Part shown: piece after piece, positions 53,558 to 61,574 of the stretch
How the letters are laid out: each line of letters opens with the position of its first letter
Position numbering within the stretch: the first letter of the stretch is position 1
Assembly (NCBI GenBank): GCA_964573295.1
Contig: CAZNJE010000003.1
Span: forward strand, 1-64,000
Length of the DNA: 64,000 nucleotides
Origin: CAYQJL01 sp964573295
Lineage (GTDB): Bacteria; Eisenbacteria; RBG-16-71-46; CAIMUX01; WJJG01
Reading direction: 5' to 3'
Made by a program: the position numbers and the translations under genes
Notes under the pieces: model-generated
Seen by the model: the letters and a program-made list of their open reading frames with translations, nothing else
What the model was told of the DNA's origin: nothing
Databases searched by the model: none

Positions 53558-54412
53558 TTATTCTAGCCCGTCGGCGCGGCGGGTCAACGGAGAACTGTCG
53601 CTTCCGTTCTCCCCCAGTGCCGTCCGCGCGCGCAGGTACATCTCCAGCAGGCTGGTGAGGTCGTGCACATTGTGACGCAGGACCTCGAGCATCTCTAGCG
53701 GCTCGCCGGAACGAACGTAGGCGTGGTAGGCGGGCGGGATGCGTGCGCCCTCGATGTCCTCGCCACGGGGCCGGCCGCAGATGTAGTGCTCGATCGTCTT
53801 GAGCTTGCAGTTCGGTAGCTTCGCCGACCAGAGCCGCCGGGCCACCGGGAGCAGGTCCAGGTGCCGCGCCGGAGCATAGGGCGGCAACCGATGCTGCGTG
53901 GCGCGCAGTTCCAGGAAAGGCAGATCGAAGCTCGCCCCGTTGTAGGTGATCCACAGCGCGGCGCCCGACGCGTCGGCCGCGAAAGCGCGCAGGATCGCCT
54001 CCTCCTCGGAGTAGTCCCGGGCGAAGTACTGTACCAACTCGGCCTGGGCGCCACGGCGGCCGTCGCGAGGCACGTCCACGTACAACGCCCCGATCAAGAA
54101 CACCGGCGATCCGATGAACCCCAGGCTCTCGATGTCCATGACCACGACGCGCGCCGATTCTCCGGCAGCCGTCGCGTCGGCTCCCTGGAGGGGCACCCCC
54201 GCGCCGGCCGATCCGGCAGCGGGAGGCGGCCCCAGGCGGCGCTGATTCGGGCGGCGCACGTAGTGGTCCAGGTCGGCCGGCAAGTGCCTTGGAAATCGCC
54301 CCCCCGGCAAGACATGGCGAATCCGCGCGTAGCCCTCCGGGACACACTCATACATCGCCCCCGACAGAAACCGGGGTATCCCTTGCTCCAACAGGTCCTC
54401 GCGGTGCGCCAT
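53558..54412 (-). CDS. mrfB: MrfB-type ribonuclease H-like 3'-5' exonuclease
   Basis: This 284-aa protein has a DEDD-type exonuclease fold: VVVMDIESLGFIGSP (Asp, Glu), ITYNGASFDLPFLELR (Asp) and EVLRHNVHDLTSLLEMY (His/Asp). The segment SAKLPNCKLKTIEHYICG is typical of the YprB-type RNase_H_2 family. It is followed 53 bases downstream by the MrfA-type helicase gene, matching the MrfAB repair pair. GGAGG lies about 12 bases before the ATG. The first about 100 residues (MAHREDLLEQGIPRFLSG) are family-specific. Confidence 0.88.
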   Translation of the reverse strand: MAHREDLLEQGIPRFLSGAMYECVPEGYARIRHVLPGGRFPRHLPADLDHYVRRPNQRRLGPPPAAGSAGAGVPLQGADATAAGESARVVVMDIESLGFIGSPVFLIGALYVDVPRDGRRGAQAELVQYFARDYSEEEAILRAFAADASGAALWITYNGASFDLPFLELRATQHRLPPYAPARHLDLLPVARRLWSAKLPNCKLKTIEHYICGRPRGEDIEGARIPPAYHAYVRSGEPLEMLEVLRHNVHDLTSLLEMYLRARTALGENGSDSSPLTRRADGLE

Positions 54413-54781
54413 CGGCGCGTCATCCTCCTTCGGTCGGCCCCATCATGGGCCGAGTTGGTCCGTCGCGGGCCGCCATGGGCGATCCGCCACGGTCAGGATA
54501 GCACTCCCGATGCCGCCGACCAGCGCAATCCCGCCCGACCGGCACAACCCAGCCGACGAGCGCAACTCCACCCGCCGGCGTAATCCTGGGAACCACCGCT
54601 CTGCTTCCTTGTCTCCCAAGGTGCAGGGACGGCCGTCCGTTCGGGCTGGAGAGCCGGCGCGAGGATCACCCCGGAGGCGACCCCAGGCTTGACCTGCCGA
54701 TTCGTTTGCTGGAAGCATACGCTCATGGGCCCGGCCTGGGGCCGGATGGCCCGAGCGCGAGACCCCGAACCAGGAACCACC
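54413..54781. other. 369-bp divergent intergenic region
   Basis: This lies between mrfB (minus) and the acylphosphatase gene (plus). It is GC-rich with some degenerate short repetition near 54510-54590 (the motif cgcaatcccgcccg and related). No gene, clear promoter or known RNA element was seen. No LexA-type CGAAC-N4-GTTYG box was found here. Confidence 0.5.
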
Positions 54782-55060
54782 ATGACACATCGCCAATTCC
54801 GTGCCACAGTCAACGGGCGGGTACAAGGTGTGTACTTCCGCGCAAGCACCGTGGAGAAGGCCCGATCGCTCGGGTTGACCGGCTCGGCGCGCAACCGCTC
54901 CGACGGCGCCGTGGAGGTCATCGCCCACGGCGAACCCGTCGCACTCGACGCCCTGCTCGCCTACCTGCACGAGGGTCCGTCGGCGGCCGAGGTCACGAGC
55001 GTCGACGTTGACTGGAACGACTCGAGCGAGGTCGGGCCCGACTTCAGGGTCGTCTATTGA
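54782..55060 (+). CDS. acyP: Acylphosphatase
   Basis: This 92-aa protein hydrolyses acyl phosphates. It has the active-site loop NGRVQGVYFRAST, whose Arg binds phosphate, and the conserved Asn in GSARNRSDGAVEVIAHGE. The ending DFRVVY is typical. The same frame stays open upstream, but the family start is MTHRQFRATV at ATG 54782. It is immediately followed by the M48 protease gene. Confidence 0.95.
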   Translation: MTHRQFRATVNGRVQGVYFRASTVEKARSLGLTGSARNRSDGAVEVIAHGEPVALDALLAYLHEGPSAAEVTSVDVDWNDSSEVGPDFRVVY

Positions 55061-55092
55061 CCTGTCGCCTATTGACCAGAGGAAACTGCTGC

Positions 55093-56925
55093 GTGAAGCG
55101 CTGGTTTTCGCAGATGCTCCTGCCCGGCCTGCTGGGCGCCCTGCTCCTGCTCGGAGCGGCCGGCAGCCCCTGCCCGCAGGCACAGACCGCGCGGCAGCGG
55201 CCGATCAGCGATCAGGATCTGGCCCCCCACCTGCTCTCCGACGACGTTCGCCTCGGGCTCGAGGTCGCGATGATGTTCGCCAAGTTGATCGGGGTCCAGG
55301 AGGATCCCGAGGCCCTGGCGCGCCTGAGCCGGATCGGCTACCGGATCGCGGCCGTCAGCGGCGACCACCGGAATGCCTACTCTTTCCAGATCCTGGACTT
55401 GCCCGAACCCAACGCGATGGCACTGCCGGGCGGCTTCATCTTTGTCACGCGGGGCATGCTGGAGACCGGCCTCACCGACGATGAGCTGGCCCACTTGCTC
55501 GGCCACGAGCTGGCCCATGTCCGCGAACGCCACTTCGCGCGCGCTGCGCGGCTCAACACGCTGATGTCGGTGCTGCAGACCGCCCTCACCGTCGGCCTGC
55601 TGCTCTCGGTGGACCACGGCGCCAGCACCCAGCAGGTCGAGCGTTCCGAAGACCCCGGCCTGCGACAGAACTGGTCGGTGGGCATGACCGGCGCGCAGGC
55701 CGTCTTCCAGGGCACTTCGATCTTCGGAAGCGTGGTGCGGGCACTCTTCGACCGCGGCTACAGCCGTAAGCTCGAGTTCGAAGCGGACGAGGTGGGCAAC
55801 CACCTCGCCGTCGCGGCGGGATACCGTCCCGAAGGCGGCGTCAGCTTGATGGAGAAACTGCACGAGCGCAGCTACGAGGGCAATCGGTTCAGCTACTGGC
55901 GCACACATCCCTACTTCGACGACCGCGTGATCCGATCCCGCGCGCGGGCCGTTCGGCTCCAGATGCCGGAGAGCCCGCCCTCGGCCACCAGCTACCGGGA
56001 GGACCTCGCCCTGTTCTTTGCCCGGGCCGCCGGAGAAGTGCGCCACGAAGGCGCGGCCGTCTTCCTCTACGCCTGCGCCTTGCGAGCCGAACCGCGCGGG
56101 ATGGCCTCGCTCAACGTGGCCCACGAGATGCTGCGCTTCAAGCGCCACCGGGAAGAACGGCGTCACCGGCTCTATCGATCCTACTATCCGATCCTGGCCC
56201 AGTACGACACGCTCCTGACCCACGCGGCCGAGCTCCGGCCCGAGTGGGACGAGTTGCCCCGGATCCGGGCCGAACGGGCCGAACTCGCGCAGGAATGGGA
56301 GCGGGTCCTCCCCGACTACCTGGAAGTGATCGAGTCGGACGCATCGACCGATGTGCTGGAGCACTTCCTGGAGAACTACCCTGACCATGCCCGCGCTCCC
56401 GCAGTGGCGCACCTGTTGGCCGAACACTACCTGCTGACCGACCGGCCCGATCACACCATCGACTTGCTCGTACCCCGGCTGGAACAGAACCGGCAAGCCC
56501 CCCTCGCGGATTCCACGGCCCGGTTGCTGGAGCGAGCCGTGAGCGAGGCGGACGACCTGGAGGCCTGTTTCGCCATGACCCGGATCGAGGCTCCGGGGCT
56601 GACTGCCCAACAGACCGAGTCGTTGCGGGCGGCCGCCGCCTCGCGCATGGATACGCTCGTCGAAGAAGAGACCGCGTTCGATAAGGCGGGCCGCTTCCTC
56701 CAGGCACATCCCGAGACGCGCTGGGCCGAGGTCCTGCGCGAACGGGTATGGACGCTGGCACGGGAAGTCTACGAGTCGGGGCGGGTGAGCGAGGGATTGC
56801 GGAGCTACCAGAAAGCGCTCGACGCCTACTTCCTGATCCTGGCGCTGGCGCCCGAGGCCCCGGTGGCCGACGAAGCCGAACGGGGCATCCAGCGGCTCAA
56901 TCTCAGGGAAGAGTTCCAGGACTGA
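55093..56925 (+). CDS. M48 metalloprotease with helical repeats (BepA/YfgC-like)
   Basis: From GTG 55093, behind AGAGGAA, the product is about 610 aa. It has a signal peptide (MLLPGLLGALLLLGAAGSPCPQA) and an M48 domain. The zinc motif is LGHELAHVRERH (HELAH at about residue 138), the third ligand is in RKLEFEADEVGNHLA, and a WRTHPYFDDRV segment follows. The remaining about 330 residues are TPR-like helices (ARAPAVAHLLAEHYLL, YLEVIESDASTDVLE). In E. coli, BepA of the same architecture degrades stalled LptD and BAM substrates, consistent with the outer-membrane focus here. A lipoprotein-like Cys is not evident. Confidence 0.88.
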   Translation: MKRWFSQMLLPGLLGALLLLGAAGSPCPQAQTARQRPISDQDLAPHLLSDDVRLGLEVAMMFAKLIGVQEDPEALARLSRIGYRIAAVSGDHRNAYSFQILDLPEPNAMALPGGFIFVTRGMLETGLTDDELAHLLGHELAHVRERHFARAARLNTLMSVLQTALTVGLLLSVDHGASTQQVERSEDPGLRQNWSVGMTGAQAVFQGTSIFGSVVRALFDRGYSRKLEFEADEVGNHLAVAAGYRPEGGVSLMEKLHERSYEGNRFSYWRTHPYFDDRVIRSRARAVRLQMPESPPSATSYREDLALFFARAAGEVRHEGAAVFLYACALRAEPRGMASLNVAHEMLRFKRHREERRHRLYRSYYPILAQYDTLLTHAAELRPEWDELPRIRAERAELAQEWERVLPDYLEVIESDASTDVLEHFLENYPDHARAPAVAHLLAEHYLLTDRPDHTIDLLVPRLEQNRQAPLADSTARLLERAVSEADDLEACFAMTRIEAPGLTAQQTESLRAAAASRMDTLVEEETAFDKAGRFLQAHPETRWAEVLRERVWTLAREVYESGRVSEGLRSYQKALDAYFLILALAPEAPVADEAERGIQRLNLREEFQD

Positions 56926-56968
56926 GAAGGTCGATCCAGCGCTGAGACGATGAGCGCAGCGACCTGCT

Positions 56969-57007
56969 GAGGGCACGAACGGAGGGCACGAACGGAGGGC
57001 ACGAACC
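56969..57007. repeat. 13-bp tandem repeat, 3 units, intergenic
   Basis: Three 13-bp units (gagggcacgaacg) lie just beyond the M48 gene stop, between convergent genes. Confidence 0.88.
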
Positions 57008-57099
57008 AGCCGCGTCCCCCCGCGCGGGGCGCAGTTCGCCCCTTGCGACCCGCACGACGACCCTCTTCGTTGGCAGAGCGGTTCTAGAGCAGCCCGTTC

Positions 57100-57513
57100 C
57101 TATCTCCGGCGGTTTCGGACCAGAAGCCGGGTGCCTTCCTGAAAGGAGACCTCCATCTTCTGTTCCTCGACCTCGCGAATGACGATCCCAATACCGAAGA
57201 CCTTGTGGCTGATCACATCTCCCTCTCCATAGCTGCGCTTCATGGCATAGCTGCGCACCTTGTCGAGGTCGGCCACGGCCATCAGATCTTCCCAATTGGG
57301 AGGCGTCTTCGTGGGAGAAGGGGTCGCCGTCGCGCTTCGGGTCCTGGACTTGGGAGGTTGGGGCCGGTACAGGTGAGACCCCTTGCAAACCTTGCAGACC
57401 ACCCTCTTGGGACGGTCCTTCTCCATCAGCTCGATGTGGTGCTCACGCATCTCACGGCAGCGCGTACACCAGCTGCTGATCTCTCCTCCCACTTTGAGAG
57501 AGGCTGTTCCCAT
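57100..57513 (-). CDS. Small zinc-ribbon protein with a CarD/KOW-like C-terminal segment
   Basis: This 137-aa protein has an N-terminal zinc ribbon of two pairs, WCTRCREMRE and VCKVCKGSHLY. A Pro/Ser/Thr-rich linker (about 55-75) follows. The C-terminal segment (YGEGDVISHKVFGIGIVIRE) has the small beta barrel look of CarD-type or KOW-type folds that touch RNA polymerase. No named function is known to me. GGAGAAAACC precedes the ATG. It lies 212 bases downstream of the Cys/Met lyase gene on the same strand. Confidence 0.75.
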   Translation of the reverse strand: MGTASLKVGGEISSWCTRCREMREHHIELMEKDRPKRVVCKVCKGSHLYRPQPPKSRTRSATATPSPTKTPPNWEDLMAVADLDKVRSYAMKRSYGEGDVISHKVFGIGIVIREVEEQKMEVSFQEGTRLLVRNRRR

Positions 57514-57725
57514 GGTTTTCTCCGGGAAAGACCCTTGCGACGGATTGAACAGGCGACCGACTGAAGATGACAGCCCCAGTTGGGGAACGTGGGTTGGCCT
57601 TGGCAGCCGCCTATGGACATCCTACGGCGCTTTGAAGATGGCGTCAATGACTGGGGGGCCGAATAGCCTACGTACCCCCCATCGAGCAACTGGCCGGAGT
57701 CCAGGCAGAGGCCATCTGAGGCGGA

Positions 57726-58907
57726 TCAGATCCCCTCGAAGGCCCTGCGGAGGTCGGCGATCACGTCCGCCTTGTCCTCCAATCCCACGTGGATCCGTAC
57801 CATCTCAGGCGTAAGCCCTTGCTGTTTCATGATTTCGGGAGGAACCGACGCATGCGTCATTGATGCGGGATGCTGAATCAAGGTGTCGACCGTGCCCAAA
57901 CTCACCGCCAGGGTCATCATCCGGATGCCCTGCAAGAGCTTCTTGGCGGCGTCGTAGCCTCCGGCCATGTCGAAGGCCAGGGTCGAGCCGAACCCGTCCA
58001 TCTGCTTCAGAGCGACCTTGTGGCCCGGATCCTCCGGCAATCCGTGGAAGTAGACCCGGCTCACCTTCGGGTGTCCGGTGAGATACTCGGCCACCGCCAA
58101 GCCGTTCTCGTTGTGCCGCTCCATGCGCAGGCCCAGGGTGCGCACCCCCCGCAAGCTGAGGTAGGCGTCGAAGGGGCTGGGGCACGCCCCGGTGTCGGTA
58201 CGAAACTTGCGAATCTTGTGCGCCAGCTCGGGCTTGGCGGTAGCGATCCCGCCCACCACGTCCCCATGCCCATTGATGAACTTGGTCGTGCTGTGCAGGG
58301 CCACGTCGGCACCCAGCTCCAGAGGGCGCTGGAAGCGCGGGGTGGCGAAGGTGCCGTCCACGACGACGAGGGCTCCCTGGGCGTGAGCCAGCTCACTGAC
58401 CGCCGCAATGTCGGTGATACGGCAGGTGGGATTGGCCGGTGTCTCCAAGAAGACGACCTTCGTCTCGGGACGCAACGCCGCCTTGACCGCGTCGAGATCC
58501 GATGTATCGAGGAAGGTGCTCTGGATGCCGGAGCGGGCCATGACCTGGCCGATCAGATTCACGGACGGGCCATAGAGCGTATCTCCCGATATCACATGGT
58601 CGCCGGACTCGATGAAGCTCATGATCGAGGCATAGATGACGGCCATCCCCGAGGAGAAGGCCACCGCCTCTCCCCCACCTTCCAAGTCGGCAACCACCCG
58701 CTCGTAGGCCTCGACGGTCGGATTGCCGATGCGCGTGTAGATGTGGCCACTCTGCTTGCCGGCAAAGAGGTCCGCTCCATGGTCGGCGCTATCGAAGTAG
58801 AAGGTCGACGACTGGAAGATCGGCATTGCGTGCGCGTTGAATGGTTTGCCATGCCCCTCCCCATGCAGGGCTCGGGTCATGAATCCGCCGGAACTCGTGT
58901 CTGACAT
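57726..58907 (-). CDS. PLP-dependent Cys/Met metabolism lyase (methionine gamma-lyase or cystathionine gamma-synthase-like)
   Basis: This 393-aa Cys/Met-metabolism PLP enzyme has YTRIGNPTVEAYERVVADLE and AFSSGMAVIYA. The PLP lysine is in ALHSTTKFINGHGDVVGG. It also has CPSPFDAYLSLRGVRTLGLR and late SLGTVDTLIQHPASMTH. The gamma-lyase Cys after TLYG is Pro here (DTLYGPSVN), so a cystathionine gamma-synthase or homocysteine-handling role is also possible. ATG 58907 follows GGGGAGG at six bases. Confidence 0.93.
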   Translation of the reverse strand: MSDTSSGGFMTRALHGEGHGKPFNAHAMPIFQSSTFYFDSADHGADLFAGKQSGHIYTRIGNPTVEAYERVVADLEGGGEAVAFSSGMAVIYASIMSFIESGDHVISGDTLYGPSVNLIGQVMARSGIQSTFLDTSDLDAVKAALRPETKVVFLETPANPTCRITDIAAVSELAHAQGALVVVDGTFATPRFQRPLELGADVALHSTTKFINGHGDVVGGIATAKPELAHKIRKFRTDTGACPSPFDAYLSLRGVRTLGLRMERHNENGLAVAEYLTGHPKVSRVYFHGLPEDPGHKVALKQMDGFGSTLAFDMAGGYDAAKKLLQGIRMMTLAVSLGTVDTLIQHPASMTHASVPPEIMKQQGLTPEMVRIHVGLEDKADVIADLRRAFEGI

Positions 58908-59212
58908 GGCAACCTCCCCATGGCTGCAAGGTGTATTGGTAAACGGCCGGCTGGCCGCCGGGTGCGTCTCTTCCCGGGCACGGTGGCCCAAAGGGAAGGA
59001 AGCAGTCTAACGCAAGACATCTGCATGGGCACGCACTAATTGAGCCGAGACCTGCCTTGGCCAGATCGCGGTGGCCACGGTCTTCGCGGGCGCACCAGAC
59101 CCGAGCGGGCCGAGAATCCGGTCGCGGTGCCAGTCGCTCGACACGATTCTCCCGCCGCGCTATGCTGCTGCGCGACGAAACCCAAACGGTCCATTCTCAC
59201 AGGAGGCCGGTC
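58908..59212. other. 305-bp divergent intergenic region
   Basis: This lies between the PLP lyase gene (minus) and yqeY (plus). The plus side holds a recognisable promoter (59138-59166). The minus side holds the lyase leader with its ribosome site. Nothing else is evident. Confidence 0.6.
59138..59166 (+). promoter_or_regulatory. Probable sigma70-type promoter of yqeY
   Basis: TCGACA (one mismatch to TTGACA) and TATGCT are spaced exactly 17 bases apart, about 46 bases before the yqeY ATG. No second element of comparable quality was found in this gap. Confidence 0.5.
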
Positions 59213-59671
59213 ATGAGCCTGGCACAAGAGCTCAACGAGCGCATGAAAACCGCGATGAAGGAGAAGGACGCCCGCACGCTGTCCTGTATCCGCATGCTGA
59301 AGTCGAAGATGAAGGAATACGCGATCGCCGAGAGGATATCGGGCGATCTCTCTGACGAGCAGGTCCGCCAGATCGCCACCGGCTACGTCAAGCAGCTCAA
59401 GAAGTCGATTCCCGAGTTCGAGAAGGCCGGGCCCGAAGCTGCGGGCCGGATCGAGTCGATTCAGTTCGAGATCGACTATTTGGCCCCATTCGTCCCCACA
59501 CTGCTCGACGAAGCACAGACCAGCGCAATCGTCACCGATACGATCGCCGCGATCGGCAACCCGCCGCGCAAGAAGATGGGGATGGTCATCGGGGAGGTCA
59601 TGAAGAAGCACAAGGCCGAGGTCGATCCGGCGCTGGTGCGCCGCCTGGTCGATGAGATGCTTTCCGAGTAG
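59213..59671 (+). CDS. yqeY: GatB/YqeY-domain protein
   Basis: This 152-aa protein has a YqeY fold: LNERMKTAMKEKDARTLSCI, ISGDLSDEQVRQI, QFEIDYLAPFVP and KKMGMVIGEVMKKH. It resembles the GatB tail domain that binds tRNA in amidotransferases. The family role is uncertain, though tRNA-linked. ATG 59213 has a perfect AGGAGG six bases upstream. It is followed by a SpoU methyltransferase gene 51 bases later. Confidence 0.95.
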   Translation: MSLAQELNERMKTAMKEKDARTLSCIRMLKSKMKEYAIAERISGDLSDEQVRQIATGYVKQLKKSIPEFEKAGPEAAGRIESIQFEIDYLAPFVPTLLDEAQTSAIVTDTIAAIGNPPRKKMGMVIGEVMKKHKAEVDPALVRRLVDEMLSE

Positions 59672-59722
59672 CGCTCGTTCTGATTGGACCACCGAGCGGG
59701 ATCACCGAGTGAGGGAGCACCC

Positions 59723-60628
59723 GTGACCGACGATCGGCCCTTGATCACCTCCGCGACCCACCCGCAAGCCGTCGCCCTGCGCAAACTGCTCAGCCGGCCG
59801 CAACGATGCCGGCGCGAGGGGGTGTTCGTCCTCGACGGCCCGCACCTGTTCGAGGAAGCGCTGCGCAGCCCCCACGAAGCGGCGTTCATCTTCGCTACGC
59901 CCAGATTCCTCGCAGATCCCTCTCGCACCACGCTGCTCGAGGGCATCCGGGCCCGTGGCTGGCGCCTTCGTCCGGTCACCGACCGCGTGCTCGCCGCTCT
60001 GGCTCCCACCGAGCATCCTCAAGGCATCGTGGGTGTCTTCAACCGCCCAACCATGGCGCGGTCGGATTCACGCGCGGGGGCGTGCTCGGGGGCGCGCTCC
60101 GATGTCCCCTCCGCGGACCGCTCCGATCCGGTCTCGGAAGCGACGTCCCAAGCCCCCGCGGCAACTGCCCTGGGGGGCTTCGTACTGGCGGGACTGCAAG
60201 ACCCCGGCAACCTGGGCGCCCTGGCCCGGACCGCCTTCGCGCTCGGGTGTGAACGACTGTTCACGACCGCCGGGACCGTCGACCCCTATCACGCGCGTGC
60301 CCTGCGCGCCTCCTCCGGAGCGCTGCTGCGTATGCGGATTGACCCGGATCTATCTACCGAGGCGCTTCTCGCGGAAACGGGAGTACGGGAGGGGCGGGCG
60401 CGGCTCGCCGCGCTCGTGCCGCGGGGCGGCAGCTGGCCACCGCGGATTGGCAGCCCGACGCCGGTGCACTTGGCGCTGGGGTCCGAAGGTGCCGGTTTGG
60501 ATCCCGCGCTGGAGGCCCACTGCGCGCTTCGTTGGACGATCCCGATGCGGCCCGAGACCGAATCGCTGGGCGTGGCGGCTGCAGGCGCAATCGCTCTCTA
60601 CGCGGCGCTGGTCGCGGCCCAGGGCTAG
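59723..60628 (+). CDS. TrmH/SpoU-family RNA 2'-O-methyltransferase
   Basis: This 301-aa SPOUT enzyme has motif 1 GLQDPGNLGALARTAFALG, motif 2 LALGSEGAGLDP and motif 3 IPMRPETESLGVAAAGAIAL. The N-terminus (SATHPQAVALRKLLSRPQRC) is the L30e-like substrate-binding domain. The target (tRNA position 18 or 23S rRNA) is not decidable. The linker between domains contains low-complexity Ser/Arg/Asp/Ala sequence. The start is GTG with GAGGGA upstream. The stop shares CTAG with the convergent coiled-coil gene. Confidence 0.92.
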   Translation: MTDDRPLITSATHPQAVALRKLLSRPQRCRREGVFVLDGPHLFEEALRSPHEAAFIFATPRFLADPSRTTLLEGIRARGWRLRPVTDRVLAALAPTEHPQGIVGVFNRPTMARSDSRAGACSGARSDVPSADRSDPVSEATSQAPAATALGGFVLAGLQDPGNLGALARTAFALGCERLFTTAGTVDPYHARALRASSGALLRMRIDPDLSTEALLAETGVREGRARLAALVPRGGSWPPRIGSPTPVHLALGSEGAGLDPALEAHCALRWTIPMRPETESLGVAAAGAIALYAALVAAQG

Positions 60629-61572
60629 TCGCGGCCCAGGGATAGACCGAAGCGCAGGGCCACGTCCTCGTGGCTGTAGCGCGCGCCGCCGAGCAAGAAC
60701 AAGCGCTCCTCGCGGCGGGGCGCAAACCGGAAGGTCGCGCCCGCGAAGGGACCCAGATCGTCGTCGCCCTCATGGCGCGGCTGGTAGTGGCTGAGACCGC
60801 CCTCGAAGTCGATCGAGGAGCGCCGCGGAATCAACGGTAGATTCGCGAACACGCCCCCCTCCTTGATGGAGGATTCGCCGTCGGTACTCAGCCCCAATCC
60901 ACCCATGAGCCCCACATTCAGGCTGCCGAGCCGCCGGAGACCATGGGAGAGTCCCATCACCACCGTTTGGTGGGGATCTTTGATCTCGTAGAGGGAGCTG
61001 AAGGCGCTCTGCGTGGGAAACCGGCTGGGCGGATCCTGGGCCAGCTGCACCTCGGCTTCTGAGATCCACTCGTCGAGGCGATCCAGCTGATCGTTGCGAT
61101 CGTCCACCTGCGCGACGAGGTCATCGATGCGGCTCTCGGCTGCCGCAATCTTCTCCTCCCGCTCGAAGATGTCGGTGTTGTAGGCCTGGCGACGGTCCCG
61201 GTTGCGCTGGATCTCGGTTCGCAGGTCCAACACCTCGTTGGTGTACTGCTCATCCCTCTCCTGGGCATCAGCGATCGCCTGGATTTCGACGTCGATCTGC
61301 GTCTCGAGAAACTCGACGTAGCGCGCTTTGGCCTCGCGCTGTTCCCTCATGTTCTTCAGATCCTGCTCGGACCTGGCCAGATTCTGCCGCACTTCGGCGA
61401 GTTCGGCCGCGTTGTCGGCGCGGGTCTCGCGCAAGTCCCGGAACGCGTTGGCCAGCCGGGTCTCACCCGAGGAGTGGAACCAGAAGTAACCGGTGGCCAC
61501 GACAAGGATCACGGCGACAATGATGTCGATGATGGGAAGGGTGAGCGAGGGGTTGTAGTTCCTCTTCGCCAT
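60625..61572 (-). CDS. Membrane-anchored coiled-coil protein with a C-terminal outer-membrane-barrel-like domain
   Basis: This 315-aa protein of unknown function has an N-terminal transmembrane helix (LPIIDIIVAVILVVATGYFWF). A long coiled coil of Glu/Arg/Gln-rich heptads (about 40-180) follows. The C-terminal 120 residues are alternating beta strands (SLNVGLMGGLGLSTDGESSI, FAGATFRFAPRREERLFLLG), ending in ALRFGLSLGRD. The overall plan is inner-membrane helix, coil, then a barrel-like domain. The gene is 2 bases after the preceding coiled-coil gene, so the two are coupled. Its stop overlaps the SpoU gene. Confidence 0.65.
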   Translation of the reverse strand: MAKRNYNPSLTLPIIDIIVAVILVVATGYFWFHSSGETRLANAFRDLRETRADNAAELAEVRQNLARSEQDLKNMREQREAKARYVEFLETQIDVEIQAIADAQERDEQYTNEVLDLRTEIQRNRDRRQAYNTDIFEREEKIAAAESRIDDLVAQVDDRNDQLDRLDEWISEAEVQLAQDPPSRFPTQSAFSSLYEIKDPHQTVVMGLSHGLRRLGSLNVGLMGGLGLSTDGESSIKEGGVFANLPLIPRRSSIDFEGGLSHYQPRHEGDDDLGPFAGATFRFAPRREERLFLLGGARYSHEDVALRFGLSLGRD

Positions 61573-61574
61573 GG

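Noticed and set aside
50637..54347. Helicase frame extended upstream to 1236 residues
   Set aside because: The first about 280 codons are antisense-like shadow of mrfB. The ribosome site and basic N-terminus begin at 53504.
57426..57689. Small open frame upstream of the zinc-ribbon gene
   Set aside because: It overlaps the start of that gene in another frame, and no ribosome site or motif supports it.
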